This document shows, in pieces, positions 26,693 through 35,052 of a stretch of 64,000 nt of DNA. The stretch spans positions 1 through 64,000 of the forward strand of contig CAYUWB010000004.1 of NCBI GenBank assembly GCA_964448305.1, written 5' to 3'. Within the stretch, counting starts at the first letter, position 1; each line of letters opens with the position of its first letter. The notes below the pieces were generated by a model. It did not search any database. It saw only the letters and a list, made by a program, of their open reading frames with translations, and was not told where the DNA came from. The translations under genes and the position numbers were made by a program. The DNA comes from Thioglobus_C sp964448305 (GTDB lineage Bacteria > Pseudomonadota > Gammaproteobacteria > PS1 > Pseudothioglobaceae).

Positions 26693-26809
26693 CTTCGTAT
26701 TTTTACCCTTGTTACTGCGTTAGACATTTCAAAACTCTCAATCACATAGTTTCATCTATGCTCAATCGAGATTTTGTAAAGTCTGCCTTGTAAAAGAAAA
26801 AAATACTTG
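26693..26809 (+). repeat. Dispersed intergenic repeat, copy 2 (117 bp, 3' of dsrE2)
   Basis: This stretch begins CTTCGTATTTTTACCC and ends AAAAAAATACTTG. It aligns end to end with the reverse complement of 11402-11514. The centre has the dyad CATAG-TTTCAT-CTATG and the outer ends are imperfect inverted repeats. It starts six bases after the dsrE2 stop, in the same orientation relative to the gene as copy 1 relative to nuoD. A separate intrinsic terminator follows at 26827. Confidence 0.75.
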
Positions 26810-26826
26810 CAAAAAAAGATAGTAAT

Positions 26827-26854
26827 AAAAAAACCTCCTAACGGAGGTTTTTTT
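26827..26854. terminator. Bidirectional intrinsic terminator (dsrE2 / HAD phosphatase)
   Basis: Perfect 12-bp arms AAAAAAACCTCC (26827-26838) and GGAGGTTTTTTT (26843-26854) enclose TAAC. The T-run works for the plus-strand tusA-dsrE2 transcript and, by symmetry, for the minus-strand operon ending at 26872. Confidence 0.92.
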
Positions 26855-26871
26855 ATTGTCTATTGAAAGAG

Positions 26872-27525
26872 TTAGTGCCAATCGAGGCTTGGCCAATTTC
26901 GCTCTTTGGCGATACTCTGCAAGATCTCATCGCCATGCACGACAATCGGATGATCAACCAACTCTAGCATTGGTAAATCATTGTGTGAATCTGAATAAAA
27001 ATAAGCCCCTTCTAGACTTTCGCCAGTTTCAGAAAGCCACTGATTTAGATGAGAAATCTTGCCTTTTTGAAAGCAAGGCTCGCCCTCTACTCGGCCTGTG
27101 TAGCAACCATCTTTTACCTCGGGCTCTGTCGCTAACAAATCATCAATGCCATACTTGGCAACAATCGGCGTGGTAACAAAACGATTGGTTGCTGTGATGA
27201 CCAACACTCTGTCGCCTCTTGCCTTGTGTTTATCAACCACTGCTTGCGCCTTAGGCAATATAATCGGCTGAATTTTTTGTTGCATAAAATCTTGATGCCA
27301 AGCATTGAGTGTTGACATCGAATTTTGAGACAGTGGTTCTAAGCAAAACTCCAAATATTCATTAATATCTAACCTGCCTTTGGCGTATTCATCAAAAAAA
27401 TATTGGTTTTTCTTTTGATAAGAGTTTGGATCAACTGCACCAATCTCGCTCATAAACTCGCCCCAGAGAAAATCACTGTCTCCACCAATAAGGGTTTTAT
27501 CTAAATCAAAAATTGCCAATGCCAT
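26872..27525 (-). CDS. HAD-superfamily hydrolase, subfamily IB (SerB-like)
   Basis: Phosphatase of the HAD IB type, related to phosphoserine phosphatase. The catalytic DxDxT motif is FDLDKTL at the N-terminus, motif II/III regions are VITATNR and KGKISHL, and the final aspartates are in YSDSHNDLPML. Start ATG 27525 is preferred: GAGG lies six bases upstream and four extra residues of an upstream start are not conserved-looking. 217 residues. Last gene of the pabC-mltG to HAD operon. Substrate unknown. Confidence 0.85.
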   Translation of the reverse strand: MALAIFDLDKTLIGGDSDFLWGEFMSEIGAVDPNSYQKKNQYFFDEYAKGRLDINEYLEFCLEPLSQNSMSTLNAWHQDFMQQKIQPIILPKAQAVVDKHKARGDRVLVITATNRFVTTPIVAKYGIDDLLATEPEVKDGCYTGRVEGEPCFQKGKISHLNQWLSETGESLEGAYFYSDSHNDLPMLELVDHPIVVHGDEILQSIAKERNWPSLDWH

Positions 27526-27526
27526 A

Positions 27527-28117
27527 TTATGCCTCAAGTCTCTCTAAAATTTGCTCAACACGATCAACCATTTCAAATGATGCTAAATCTACTGGATTAA
27601 TATATTGTCTTTGTTCTAAATTGCCAAACCAAGTTAACAACGGTGTCCAAAATTCTGAATCGAACAACAAAATTTTAATCTGTTTACCCTTTCTTGTTTG
27701 TACTAACGTTAATATTTCCATCAACTCATCAGCCGTGCCGAACCCGCCAGGAAAAAACACACAAGCATCAGCATGTTTAATCAACATGACTTTACGGGTA
27801 AAAAAGTGCTCAAACACCAAACACTCATCAAGATAAGGATTGGGTTTTTGCTCTTTCGGTAGTTTAATATTTAAACCAATACTTTTTGATTTGCCTTCAA
27901 AAGCACCACGATTAGCTGAGCTCATAATGCCCGGGCCTGCACCAGTTAAAACATTAAATCCGTTATTAGATAAAGACTTGCCTAATTGATAGGCTGCTTT
28001 GGCCAAAGGATCATCTTGAGCGATGCGTGCAGAACCAAAAATAGTAATGTTGTTGTGAAACTTCTCAAGGGCAGTTTGTGCCTTGTTTAATTCTGATTCA
28101 ACAACATCAATTTTCAT
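27527..28117 (-). CDS. LOG family protein (Rossmann fold nucleotide-binding)
   Basis: The 196-residue protein has the LOG signature PGGFGTADELME near residues 122-133 and the GAGPGIMSSANRG phosphate-binding loop near residue 60. Homologues include cytokinin-activating phosphoribohydrolases and nucleotide 5'-monophosphate nucleosidases; which reaction this one performs cannot be told. The start overlaps the hemL stop by four bases. Confidence 0.85.
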   Translation of the reverse strand: MKIDVVESELNKAQTALEKFHNNITIFGSARIAQDDPLAKAAYQLGKSLSNNGFNVLTGAGPGIMSSANRGAFEGKSKSIGLNIKLPKEQKPNPYLDECLVFEHFFTRKVMLIKHADACVFFPGGFGTADELMEILTLVQTRKGKQIKILLFDSEFWTPLLTWFGNLEQRQYINPVDLASFEMVDRVEQILERLEA

Positions 28118-29397
28118 AGTTTAGCAAATACGCGTCCTGCTGCATCAATCGTTGCTTGAATGTCTTGCTCTGTATGCGCGTTTGACACAAAGCCTGCTTC
28201 ATACGCAGAAGGCGCCATGTAAATACCCTCTTCCAGCATTAAATGATAAAACTTCTTAAAGCGCTCCACATCGCATTGGGAAGTTTCGTTAAAGTTAGTC
28301 ACAGCGTTTGAATCGGTAAAGAATAAACCAAACATGCCACCCACAACATTAGCAGTCATGCCAATATTATTGGCTTTGGCTTGAGCCAAAATACCGTCGG
28401 TTAACATTTGTACTTTTTTACCTAGATTTTGATAAAAATTTGTATCATCTGATAGTGCATTTAACATCGCCAAACCTGCTGACATTGACATTGGATTACC
28501 TGACAGTGTGCCCGCCTGATACACTGGCCCAAGTGGGGCGATGTATTCCATAATTTCACGTTTGCCGCCAAAAGCACCTACCGGTAGTCCGCCACCAATT
28601 ACTTTACCTAGAGTGGTTAAATCCGGCTTCACATCATAATAAGCTTGTGCACCACCAAGGGCAACTCTAAAACCAGTCATCACTTCATCAAAAATAAGTA
28701 CCACGCCATGTTCGTCACAAACCTCACGCAGCCCTTGTAAAAATCCATCAACTGGTGGGATGCAATTCATATTACCAGCAACGGGTTCAACAATAATACA
28801 AGCCACTTCACCACCAACTTCGCTTAGCACTTCACGTACTTGATCGATGTTGTTGTATTCTAATGTTAGTGTGTGCTCGGCCAATGCAGCAGGCACACCG
28901 GGTGAAGTTGGCACACCAAGCGTTAATGCGCCTGAGCCAGCTTTGACCAAAAGCGAGTCTGAATGGCCATGATAACAACCCTCAAATTTTACAATTTTAT
29001 CTCTACCAGTAAAACCACGTGCCAAACGGATTGCGCTCATGGTAGCCTCCGTACCCGAACTCACCATGCGCACCAATTCAATTGATGGTACCAATTCACA
29101 TACTTTTTTAGCCAGAGTTGTTTCAATTTCAGTGGGTGCACCAAAACCTAAACCTTTTTCCAAAGTTTGCTTAACCGCATCAACCACTGCTTGATTGGCA
29201 TGGCCCAAAATCATTGGCCCCCACGAAGCAACATAATCAATGTATTTTTTATCATCAGCATCGAATAAATACGCACCTTCACCTTTAGTGAAAAAAATTG
29301 GATTACCGCCCACACCATTAAAGGCGCGCACTGGTGAATTAACACCGCCCGGAATAACGGTTTTTGCTTGTTCAAATAAATTGTCTGATTGGCTCAT
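28114..29397 (-). CDS. hemL: Glutamate-1-semialdehyde 2,1-aminomutase
   Basis: PLP enzyme making 5-aminolevulinate for heme and other tetrapyrroles by the C5 pathway. The 427-residue protein has VSSGTEATMSAIRLARG, FEGCYHGHSDS and the PLP lysine context TLGKVIGGGLPVGAFGG. N-terminus FEQAKTVIPGGVNSPVRAF is typical. It lies 12 bases downstream of holB. Confidence 0.97.
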   Translation of the reverse strand: MSQSDNLFEQAKTVIPGGVNSPVRAFNGVGGNPIFFTKGEGAYLFDADDKKYIDYVASWGPMILGHANQAVVDAVKQTLEKGLGFGAPTEIETTLAKKVCELVPSIELVRMVSSGTEATMSAIRLARGFTGRDKIVKFEGCYHGHSDSLLVKAGSGALTLGVPTSPGVPAALAEHTLTLEYNNIDQVREVLSEVGGEVACIIVEPVAGNMNCIPPVDGFLQGLREVCDEHGVVLIFDEVMTGFRVALGGAQAYYDVKPDLTTLGKVIGGGLPVGAFGGKREIMEYIAPLGPVYQAGTLSGNPMSMSAGLAMLNALSDDTNFYQNLGKKVQMLTDGILAQAKANNIGMTANVVGGMFGLFFTDSNAVTNFNETSQCDVERFKKFYHLMLEEGIYMAPSAYEAGFVSNAHTEQDIQATIDAAGRVFAKL

Positions 29398-29409
29398 GCC
29401 GTTACTCCT

Positions 29410-30441
29410 TTATGTTTTGGTAATTTGTGGATAGCGTTTTAAATGTGTAATGTGCGACCATACAATCAAAACATTATCCAATAGTAATTTAATATTGACG
29501 GTGGTTTTTGACAAACTAATCGCATGATAAATATCGTCTAATAACCTAAACAGAAAATCTGATTTTACTGATTTTACTACTTGATTTAGCTCAACCAAGC
29601 CACCTTCTTGACCTAATGACTTTAAACGAATACCTTCAATCACTAAATTTTGCAAGCAGTTCAAAACTTCTACCTCGTTGCCTTCAAAATCTTGCACTTG
29701 GTTAACCTTGGTTGGATATATCACCATATCCAACAGATGATTTTGCCAGTTTTGATAATGAATAAAACCATCACCAGAGAGTTCTGAAAGCACTTTAAAA
29801 GGTACGCCATGTGTGTTTTCTAATAATTGCGCAACATCAAAATCTTCATTTTGAATTTGACTAATATGATCCTCAAGCCAAGCTTGCGTTTCCCCATCAT
29901 AGGCCGGAGAAAGATGTACGCTTTGGCAACGAGACAAAATAGTGGCTGGCAAATTCTTAGGATTATGTGCCAATAAAATAATCAATGTATTGTCTCTAGG
30001 CTCTTCCAATGTCTTTAACAAACTATTGGCAGCACTGGCATTCATTTGATCAGCATAAAATAACACGCCAATTTGCAGGTCATCGGCAGTTTTGTTGAGT
30101 GTCTCACAAAAAGCGCGAATTTGGTTAATGCGAATATTTTTTGATTCCACGCCTCGATCATTAACCTCAGTTCGACAATACACCATGTTTGGATAGTGTG
30201 ATCTGCGAATTAAGGTTGAAGTTTCTAGTGTTTCTTTTGGGTTGTCTTTGGCAATGGCACGACACACGTTGCACTCGCCACAAGATTGGTCGTGGCACAA
30301 TAGGGTTTGCACTAATTGCTGCATCAATTCAAACTTGCCCATTTGTGGTGCACCGGTAATCAATAACGCATGTGGCAGATGATTTTGATCAATCATCTTT
30401 TTGAGTTTTTCAAAGGCAGCTTTGTGCCAAGGCAACATCAT
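29410..30441 (-). CDS. holB: DNA polymerase III delta' subunit
   Basis: Clamp-loader subunit. The 343-residue protein has a P-loop-like ALLITGAPQMGKFELM region (degenerate Walker A, as usual for delta'), the zinc cysteines CHDQSCGECNVC and the sensor segment NSLLKTLEEP. Start ATG overlaps the tmk stop by four bases. The tmk-holB order is conserved in gammaproteobacteria. Confidence 0.93.
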   Translation of the reverse strand: MMLPWHKAAFEKLKKMIDQNHLPHALLITGAPQMGKFELMQQLVQTLLCHDQSCGECNVCRAIAKDNPKETLETSTLIRRSHYPNMVYCRTEVNDRGVESKNIRINQIRAFCETLNKTADDLQIGVLFYADQMNASAANSLLKTLEEPRDNTLIILLAHNPKNLPATILSRCQSVHLSPAYDGETQAWLEDHISQIQNEDFDVAQLLENTHGVPFKVLSELSGDGFIHYQNWQNHLLDMVIYPTKVNQVQDFEGNEVEVLNCLQNLVIEGIRLKSLGQEGGLVELNQVVKSVKSDFLFRLLDDIYHAISLSKTTVNIKLLLDNVLIVWSHITHLKRYPQITKT

Positions 30442-31055
30442 AATGTCTCTAGAATTGCGCCAATTTGCTTGGTCGTATGTTCAATCGTTTGGGATGAATC
30501 TATCAGTTTGATTCTATCTGGAAATTCTCTAGAGCGTGCAATATAGGCCTGCCTAACTCTATCAAAAAAATCCATTTTTTCCATTTCAATGCGATCTTTC
30601 TCACCTCGTGACTCTACCCGAGACATGCCAATCTCAACTGGCACATCAAGCAGTAATGTCATGTCTGGGGTGAAGTCCTGCACCACCCAAGACTCTAATT
30701 GTGCAATACGGCTCATATCTAGCCCACGACCACCACCCTGATACGCATAAGAGCTATCAGTAAAGCGGTCACTCAGCACCCAATCACCTTGCGCTAAGGC
30801 GGGCATTATTTTGTTTTGAATGTGTTCGTTTCTTGCCGCAAACATTAGCATTAATTCTGTATCGGCATGCATTTTTCCTGTTGAATTACTCAACAAAAGT
30901 GTTCGAATTTTCTCGCCCAAGTCCGTTCCACCTGGCTCACGGGTTAAAATGACATTGGTGCCTTTGGCTTTTAAATAGTCACAGATAAACTCAATCTGGG
31001 TGCTTTTTCCTGCGCCTTCAACCCCATCAATGGTGATAAACTTTCCTCTTTCCAT
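30438..31055 (-). CDS. tmk: Thymidylate kinase
   Basis: Phosphorylates dTMP to dTDP. The 205-residue protein has the P-loop GVEGAGKST, the DR(F/Y) motif SDRFTDSSYAYQGGGRG and the TREPGGT motif. It is six bases from the pabC-mltG fusion gene, matching the E. coli order pabC-mltG-tmk-holB. Confidence 0.97.
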   Translation of the reverse strand: MERGKFITIDGVEGAGKSTQIEFICDYLKAKGTNVILTREPGGTDLGEKIRTLLLSNSTGKMHADTELMLMFAARNEHIQNKIMPALAQGDWVLSDRFTDSSYAYQGGGRGLDMSRIAQLESWVVQDFTPDMTLLLDVPVEIGMSRVESRGEKDRIEMEKMDFFDRVRQAYIARSREFPDRIKLIDSSQTIEHTTKQIGAILETL

Positions 31056-31060
31056 GGGTT

Positions 31061-32854
31061 TTATTTTAGATACTTTTTGATATTAAGTCGGTGCTGTTTG
31101 TAAGTTTTTGCAAAGGCGTGTGTGCCATCTTTTTTTGCAACAAAAAACAAAGCATCGCCCGAAGCTGGGTGCATGGCTGCTTGCAATGACGACTGACCAA
31201 CTGAGCCAATCGCACTTGGCGGTAAACCTTTGTGGCGATAAGTGTTGTAAGGGCTGTTAAATTTTAAATCTTTCTTGCTAAGTGACCCTTGATATTGATT
31301 ACCTAGGGCATAGACAACACTCGGGTCAGTTTGCAGGCGCATGCCTTTGTTTAAACGACGCATAAACACGCCTGCTATTTCTGATTTTTCCTCATTGTGT
31401 GCGGTTTCTTTTTCAATTAAAGAAGCCAATACTAACGCCTCATCTGCACTTTTTAGGTTTAGTGTTTTATCACGACCTTGCCATGCTTGATCTAGCTTTT
31501 GCTTCATGATTTGATTAGCCCTTTTAAACACACTGGCCATACTATCGCCGTAATTCACTTGGTATGTGTCTGGCCAAAAATAGCCTTCATAAGGTTTTTT
31601 AATGCCCGCTAAACGCATGGCTTCATCCAAAGACCCGCTTGACTTTAACGATTTACTATTAAGCAACTGTTGATAATAGTGGGACACGGTTTCACCTTCA
31701 ATCAAGGTGATGTTTCGGTTGGCCACTTTTGCTGATGAAAAATCACCCAATAACTCAATCACACCCATGCCTGGATGTATATCATAATAACCAGACTTTA
31801 GTTTTGAATCAAAGCCAAAAGCTTTGGCTGCTGTCACCACAAAATAGCTTGAATGAATCAATCCATAACGCTTAAGATCGTTTGCTGTTGAAGAAATATT
31901 AGCACCTTTAGGCAATTGATAGACAAAAGACTCTACTGTTTTGATTGTATTCGCCCAGTAGGCCCAAGCCAACATCAATACAATAATTGATGTTAATAAG
32001 GCTTTAAAGTAAGGTTTTTTTGGTTTTAATAAAACTGAGTTTTTTCGCTTTAAAGTATATTTATTAAAAGCGTGGGCCAAGCGCTGGGTCTCTTCTTGCT
32101 GAACAAAAGCCTTATGATTAATTTTTGCAATCGATTTAATGCCGACCACACTATTAGTAACAAACGCCTCATCACACTCATATAACTCTTGCAATGTTAG
32201 TGCACCAACATTAACTTGCAAACCCAAATCAGTAGCAATTTTTAGCACCACAGAGCGGCGCGTGCCTTCGATGCCACACTCATCTAAACCTGGCGTTAAT
32301 AGTACGCCAGACTTAATGGCAAAAATATTACCCTGTGTTACTGAAATAACATAGCCATTATCATCTAGCATAATGCATTCATCACTATGTAATTCTGCTC
32401 TGGCCAATATTTGTTCAAGACGATTGCAGTGCTTAATATTAGATAACAATTGATTGGCGGCATAACCACTTTGACAAGTGGTTAACGTGTACTGACTAAC
32501 GGTTTGCTCTGACACCGAAGACACAACAACAATACGAGTTGGCTCAATGTCTGGCTCAAACCCGTAACCACGCTGACTTTCACCGCGAGACAATATAACT
32601 TTAACAACAGCCTGATCTAACTTGGCAATTGACATTGCTTTAGTAATGTCTTTAAGCCATTGTTTTTCATTAACAAGGTTAATTTTTAATTGCTGTCGAC
32701 CTTTTTCTAGCCTTGAAAAATGCTCAGACCATAATAACAAACGCCCTTCTTTAACCAAGCAAGTTTCAAACAAGCCATCGCCAAACTGTGTTAAGCGATT
32801 AAACACACTAAGTTTGGTTTGTTTTTTTCCGTTAATTAATACGACGTTATTCAT
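31061..32854 (-). CDS. PabC-MltG fusion: aminodeoxychorismate lyase joined to endolytic murein transglycosylase
   Basis: One 597-residue frame combines two proteins that are adjacent separate genes in E. coli. Residues 1-265 are a class IV PLP lyase (PabC; PLP Lys141 in SNIKHCNRLEQILAR, VTQGNIF near 172), making 4-aminobenzoate for folate. A Lys/Arg-rich linker (269-285) leads to one membrane segment (about 286-301), then MltG (310-597) with the catalytic Glu481 in LASLIEKET, EGYFWPDTY and LQTDPSVVYALG. MltG is known to have N-in/C-out topology, so PabC would stay cytoplasmic and MltG periplasmic. No internal ATG/GTG/TTG lies between the domains before the membrane segment, and both domains look complete. 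Confidence 0.9.
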   Translation of the reverse strand: MNNVVLINGKKQTKLSVFNRLTQFGDGLFETCLVKEGRLLLWSEHFSRLEKGRQQLKINLVNEKQWLKDITKAMSIAKLDQAVVKVILSRGESQRGYGFEPDIEPTRIVVVSSVSEQTVSQYTLTTCQSGYAANQLLSNIKHCNRLEQILARAELHSDECIMLDDNGYVISVTQGNIFAIKSGVLLTPGLDECGIEGTRRSVVLKIATDLGLQVNVGALTLQELYECDEAFVTNSVVGIKSIAKINHKAFVQQEETQRLAHAFNKYTLKRKNSVLLKPKKPYFKALLTSIIVLMLAWAYWANTIKTVESFVYQLPKGANISSTANDLKRYGLIHSSYFVVTAAKAFGFDSKLKSGYYDIHPGMGVIELLGDFSSAKVANRNITLIEGETVSHYYQQLLNSKSLKSSGSLDEAMRLAGIKKPYEGYFWPDTYQVNYGDSMASVFKRANQIMKQKLDQAWQGRDKTLNLKSADEALVLASLIEKETAHNEEKSEIAGVFMRRLNKGMRLQTDPSVVYALGNQYQGSLSKKDLKFNSPYNTYRHKGLPPSAIGSVGQSSLQAAMHPASGDALFFVAKKDGTHAFAKTYKQHRLNIKKYLK

Positions 32855-32925
32855 AAGACAACATTATATGGCATTCACAAAAAATCCTTGACTCGTTTGT
32901 TTGCAAATAGGCAACAATGGCAATA

Positions 32926-32956
32926 TTGTCAGCGCAGTATATTTAACTAATATTAT
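32926..32956 (+). promoter_or_regulatory. Weak promoter candidate upstream of DUF302 gene
   Basis: TTGTCA (32926-32931, five of six matches to the -35 consensus) is followed after 19 bases by TATTAT (32951-32956, five of six to the -10). The spacing is longer than ideal. It is the best candidate I see in the 206-base divergent gap between the pabC-mltG gene and the DUF302 gene. Confidence 0.3.
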
Positions 32957-33060
32957 TTTCAACAGTTTAAGAGTTTAGCTTAAATTAGCCCACATTAAAC
33001 GCAATGGGTGATAAAATCCGAAGTTCTTATTATTTTTAATTAAAAAAAGGGGAGTAAAAA

Positions 33061-33714
33061 ATGAGTGGAATTATTAATATTGTTAAATGGGTGCTGATGA
33101 TTATCGGTGCAATTGCTGTTTACTACGGCGTATCGCTTCATGTGAAATATGATGGTGTTACTGGGAAAATTATTAGTGAAATGGTTTCACCAAAGCTTCA
33201 CCCAGAGTCAATGGAAAAGGTTTACATGCCAATGACCAACAAACTATTAGACACAAGCGACATTACCATGGCTTCTATTGTGCGTGTTAAAGTGGCTGAT
33301 GACGTATCAAATGAAGATGTAGAAGAAGCAATGGAAAGTATTGCGACTGAAGAAGGTATTCGTTCTGTCGGTATGTTGCCATTATCTGAAATGGTTGAAT
33401 TACAAACCAATGCACCTGGTGTAACAAAAGGGCATGCAGACTTTAAAGCACAAAGATTCCTTAAAATCTATCAATACTGTGCACCACGTACAGCAATGAC
33501 CATGGTCGAACATTCAGATGCATTCTCGGCTTACTTGCCTTGTCGTTTAGCATTGATTGAAGACAAAGAAGGTCAAAGATGGTTATACACACTAGACATG
33601 AACGCTATGATTTATGGTGGTGCAGCATTACCTGAATACTTACTTGAAAAAGCACTAGAAGTTCAGCGTGTTATCACTCGTATTCAAAACGGTGGTGCAG
33701 AAGGTGACTTCTAA
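33061..33714 (+). CDS. DUF302 domain-containing membrane-anchored protein
   Basis: The 217-residue protein has one N-terminal membrane segment (residues about 6-24) and a DUF302-type domain with the signature SAYLPCRLALIEDKEGQRW near residues 156-174. It is preceded by a strong AAGGGGAG ribosome site and followed at once by an intrinsic terminator, so it is a single-gene transcript. DUF302 proteins are frequent in sulfur oxidisers; the function is unknown. Confidence 0.85.
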   Translation: MSGIINIVKWVLMIIGAIAVYYGVSLHVKYDGVTGKIISEMVSPKLHPESMEKVYMPMTNKLLDTSDITMASIVRVKVADDVSNEDVEEAMESIATEEGIRSVGMLPLSEMVELQTNAPGVTKGHADFKAQRFLKIYQYCAPRTAMTMVEHSDAFSAYLPCRLALIEDKEGQRWLYTLDMNAMIYGGAALPEYLLEKALEVQRVITRIQNGGAEGDF

Positions 33715-33732
33715 ACCATTAACTTAATGGTT

Positions 33733-33760
33733 AAAAAACCGCTCTTATGGGCGGTTTTTT
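33733..33760 (+). terminator. Intrinsic terminator after DUF302 gene
   Basis: AAAAAACCGC (33733-33742) pairs with GCGGTTTTTT (33751-33760) around TCTTATGG. It ends in a T-run 18 bases past the DUF302 stop and lies before the MBL hydrolase start at 33790, so the two genes are probably separate transcripts. Confidence 0.92.
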
Positions 33761-33789
33761 ATTAGCTAAAATTTGATAAACTAATACCT

Positions 33790-34740
33790 ATGACTCCTAT
33801 TTACCACGAGCTTGACTTCGGTGTTACTTGTATTGATACCGAGCACATGCGCAAAGACTTTGTCGCCGCTTATTTGATTGAAGATGGCGGTCGCGCTGCT
33901 TTTATTGATACCGGTTGTTATTTGTCTGTGCCGACATTATTAGCCACACTGGATGCTAAAAATATCCAACGTGAAAATGTCGATTACATATTGCTCACGC
34001 ATATTCATCTTGACCATGCGGGTGGTGCAGGCGAGCTCATTAAACACTTGCCGAACGCCAAAGTCTACGTACATGAATATGGTGCCAATCATTTAATCGA
34101 TCCCTCAAAATTACGTGCTGGTGTAATTGGCGTATACGGCGAGTTATTCTTTAAACAATTCTTAGGTGACTTAATCCCAACACCACAAAATAAGGTCGTC
34201 ATTGCAAAAGATGGGGATGAAATTACGCTGGGTAATCGCACACTAAAGTTTATTGACACGCCTGGACATGCAAGACACCATGTATGCATTTGGGATCAGA
34301 AATCTCAAGGAATCTTTAGTGGTGACACACTAGGGGTAAGTTATCGTGAGTTTGATACTGATCAAGGTGAGTTGATTTTCCCGCCGACGACGCCAGTACA
34401 GTTTGATCCTGAAGTCTGGAAAAATACCATTAGTCAGCTAATGGCGTTAAAGCCAAAGTACGCTTACTTAACGCACTTTAATCGTATTGAATTTACCGGA
34501 CGGTCTGCTGATATGCTGATAGAGCATATTGATGGTTTTGTTAAAATTGCCAAATCTTTAGAAGATCAGCCTCATCGACACAAGATGATTAAAGAGCAAT
34601 TACTCACTTACCTATTAGAAATTGCCACCAAGCACGGCGTTGTACTTGACGAACAACAGCAAGTTAAGCTGTTTAAAGGTGATTTAGAGATTTGCGCTCA
34701 AGGCTTAGGTGTTTGGCTAGATAAGGAAGCTCAAAAATAA
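33790..34740 (+). CDS. MBL fold metallo-hydrolase
   Basis: The 316-residue protein carries the full metal-binding motif HIHLDH (His71, His73, Asp75, His76), a later TPGHARHHVC His ligand and SGDTLG Asp ligand, so an active dinuclear metal site is likely. No signal peptide, so cytoplasmic. The substrate is not predictable. Its stop overlaps the convergent ppnP stop by 10 bases. Confidence 0.85.
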   Translation: MTPIYHELDFGVTCIDTEHMRKDFVAAYLIEDGGRAAFIDTGCYLSVPTLLATLDAKNIQRENVDYILLTHIHLDHAGGAGELIKHLPNAKVYVHEYGANHLIDPSKLRAGVIGVYGELFFKQFLGDLIPTPQNKVVIAKDGDEITLGNRTLKFIDTPGHARHHVCIWDQKSQGIFSGDTLGVSYREFDTDQGELIFPPTTPVQFDPEVWKNTISQLMALKPKYAYLTHFNRIEFTGRSADMLIEHIDGFVKIAKSLEDQPHRHKMIKEQLLTYLLEIATKHGVVLDEQQQVKLFKGDLEICAQGLGVWLDKEAQK

Positions 34741-35042
34741 GAACAGCAATAATCTGTTACTTCTTTTACTTGAAGCTTAAAGCTTGAATCTTTCGGCACT
34801 TCAAATGACGATCCTTTAGCAAAAGTCTGCCATTCGCTCTCACCAGGTAACAGTACGTCCATCTCACCTGCTTGGATTTCCATTAGCTCATTATCATCAG
34901 TACCAAATTCGTAATCACCGGGCATCATAATGCCGAGCGTCTTTTTAGAGCCATCAGCGAAATTCACAACACGTGAAGTCACCTTGCCGTCAAAATAAAT
35001 ATTTGCTTCTTTTATAACTGTGACATTTTCAAAACTTGACAT
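34731..35042 (-). CDS. ppnP: Pyrimidine/purine nucleoside phosphorylase (PpnP/YaiE family)
   Basis: The 103-residue cupin-like protein matches E. coli YaiE/PpnP in layout: YFDGKVTSRVVNFADGSKKT at the N-terminus, a central LGIMMPGDYEFGT, VLLPGESEWQTF, and a C-terminal LQVKEVTDYCCSYF. The family phosphorolyses a broad set of nucleosides. It is 10 bases downstream of pepA on the same strand. Confidence 0.88.
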   Translation of the reverse strand: MSSFENVTVIKEANIYFDGKVTSRVVNFADGSKKTLGIMMPGDYEFGTDDNELMEIQAGEMDVLLPGESEWQTFAKGSSFEVPKDSSFKLQVKEVTDYCCSYF

Positions 35043-35052
35043 ACAATTTTCC

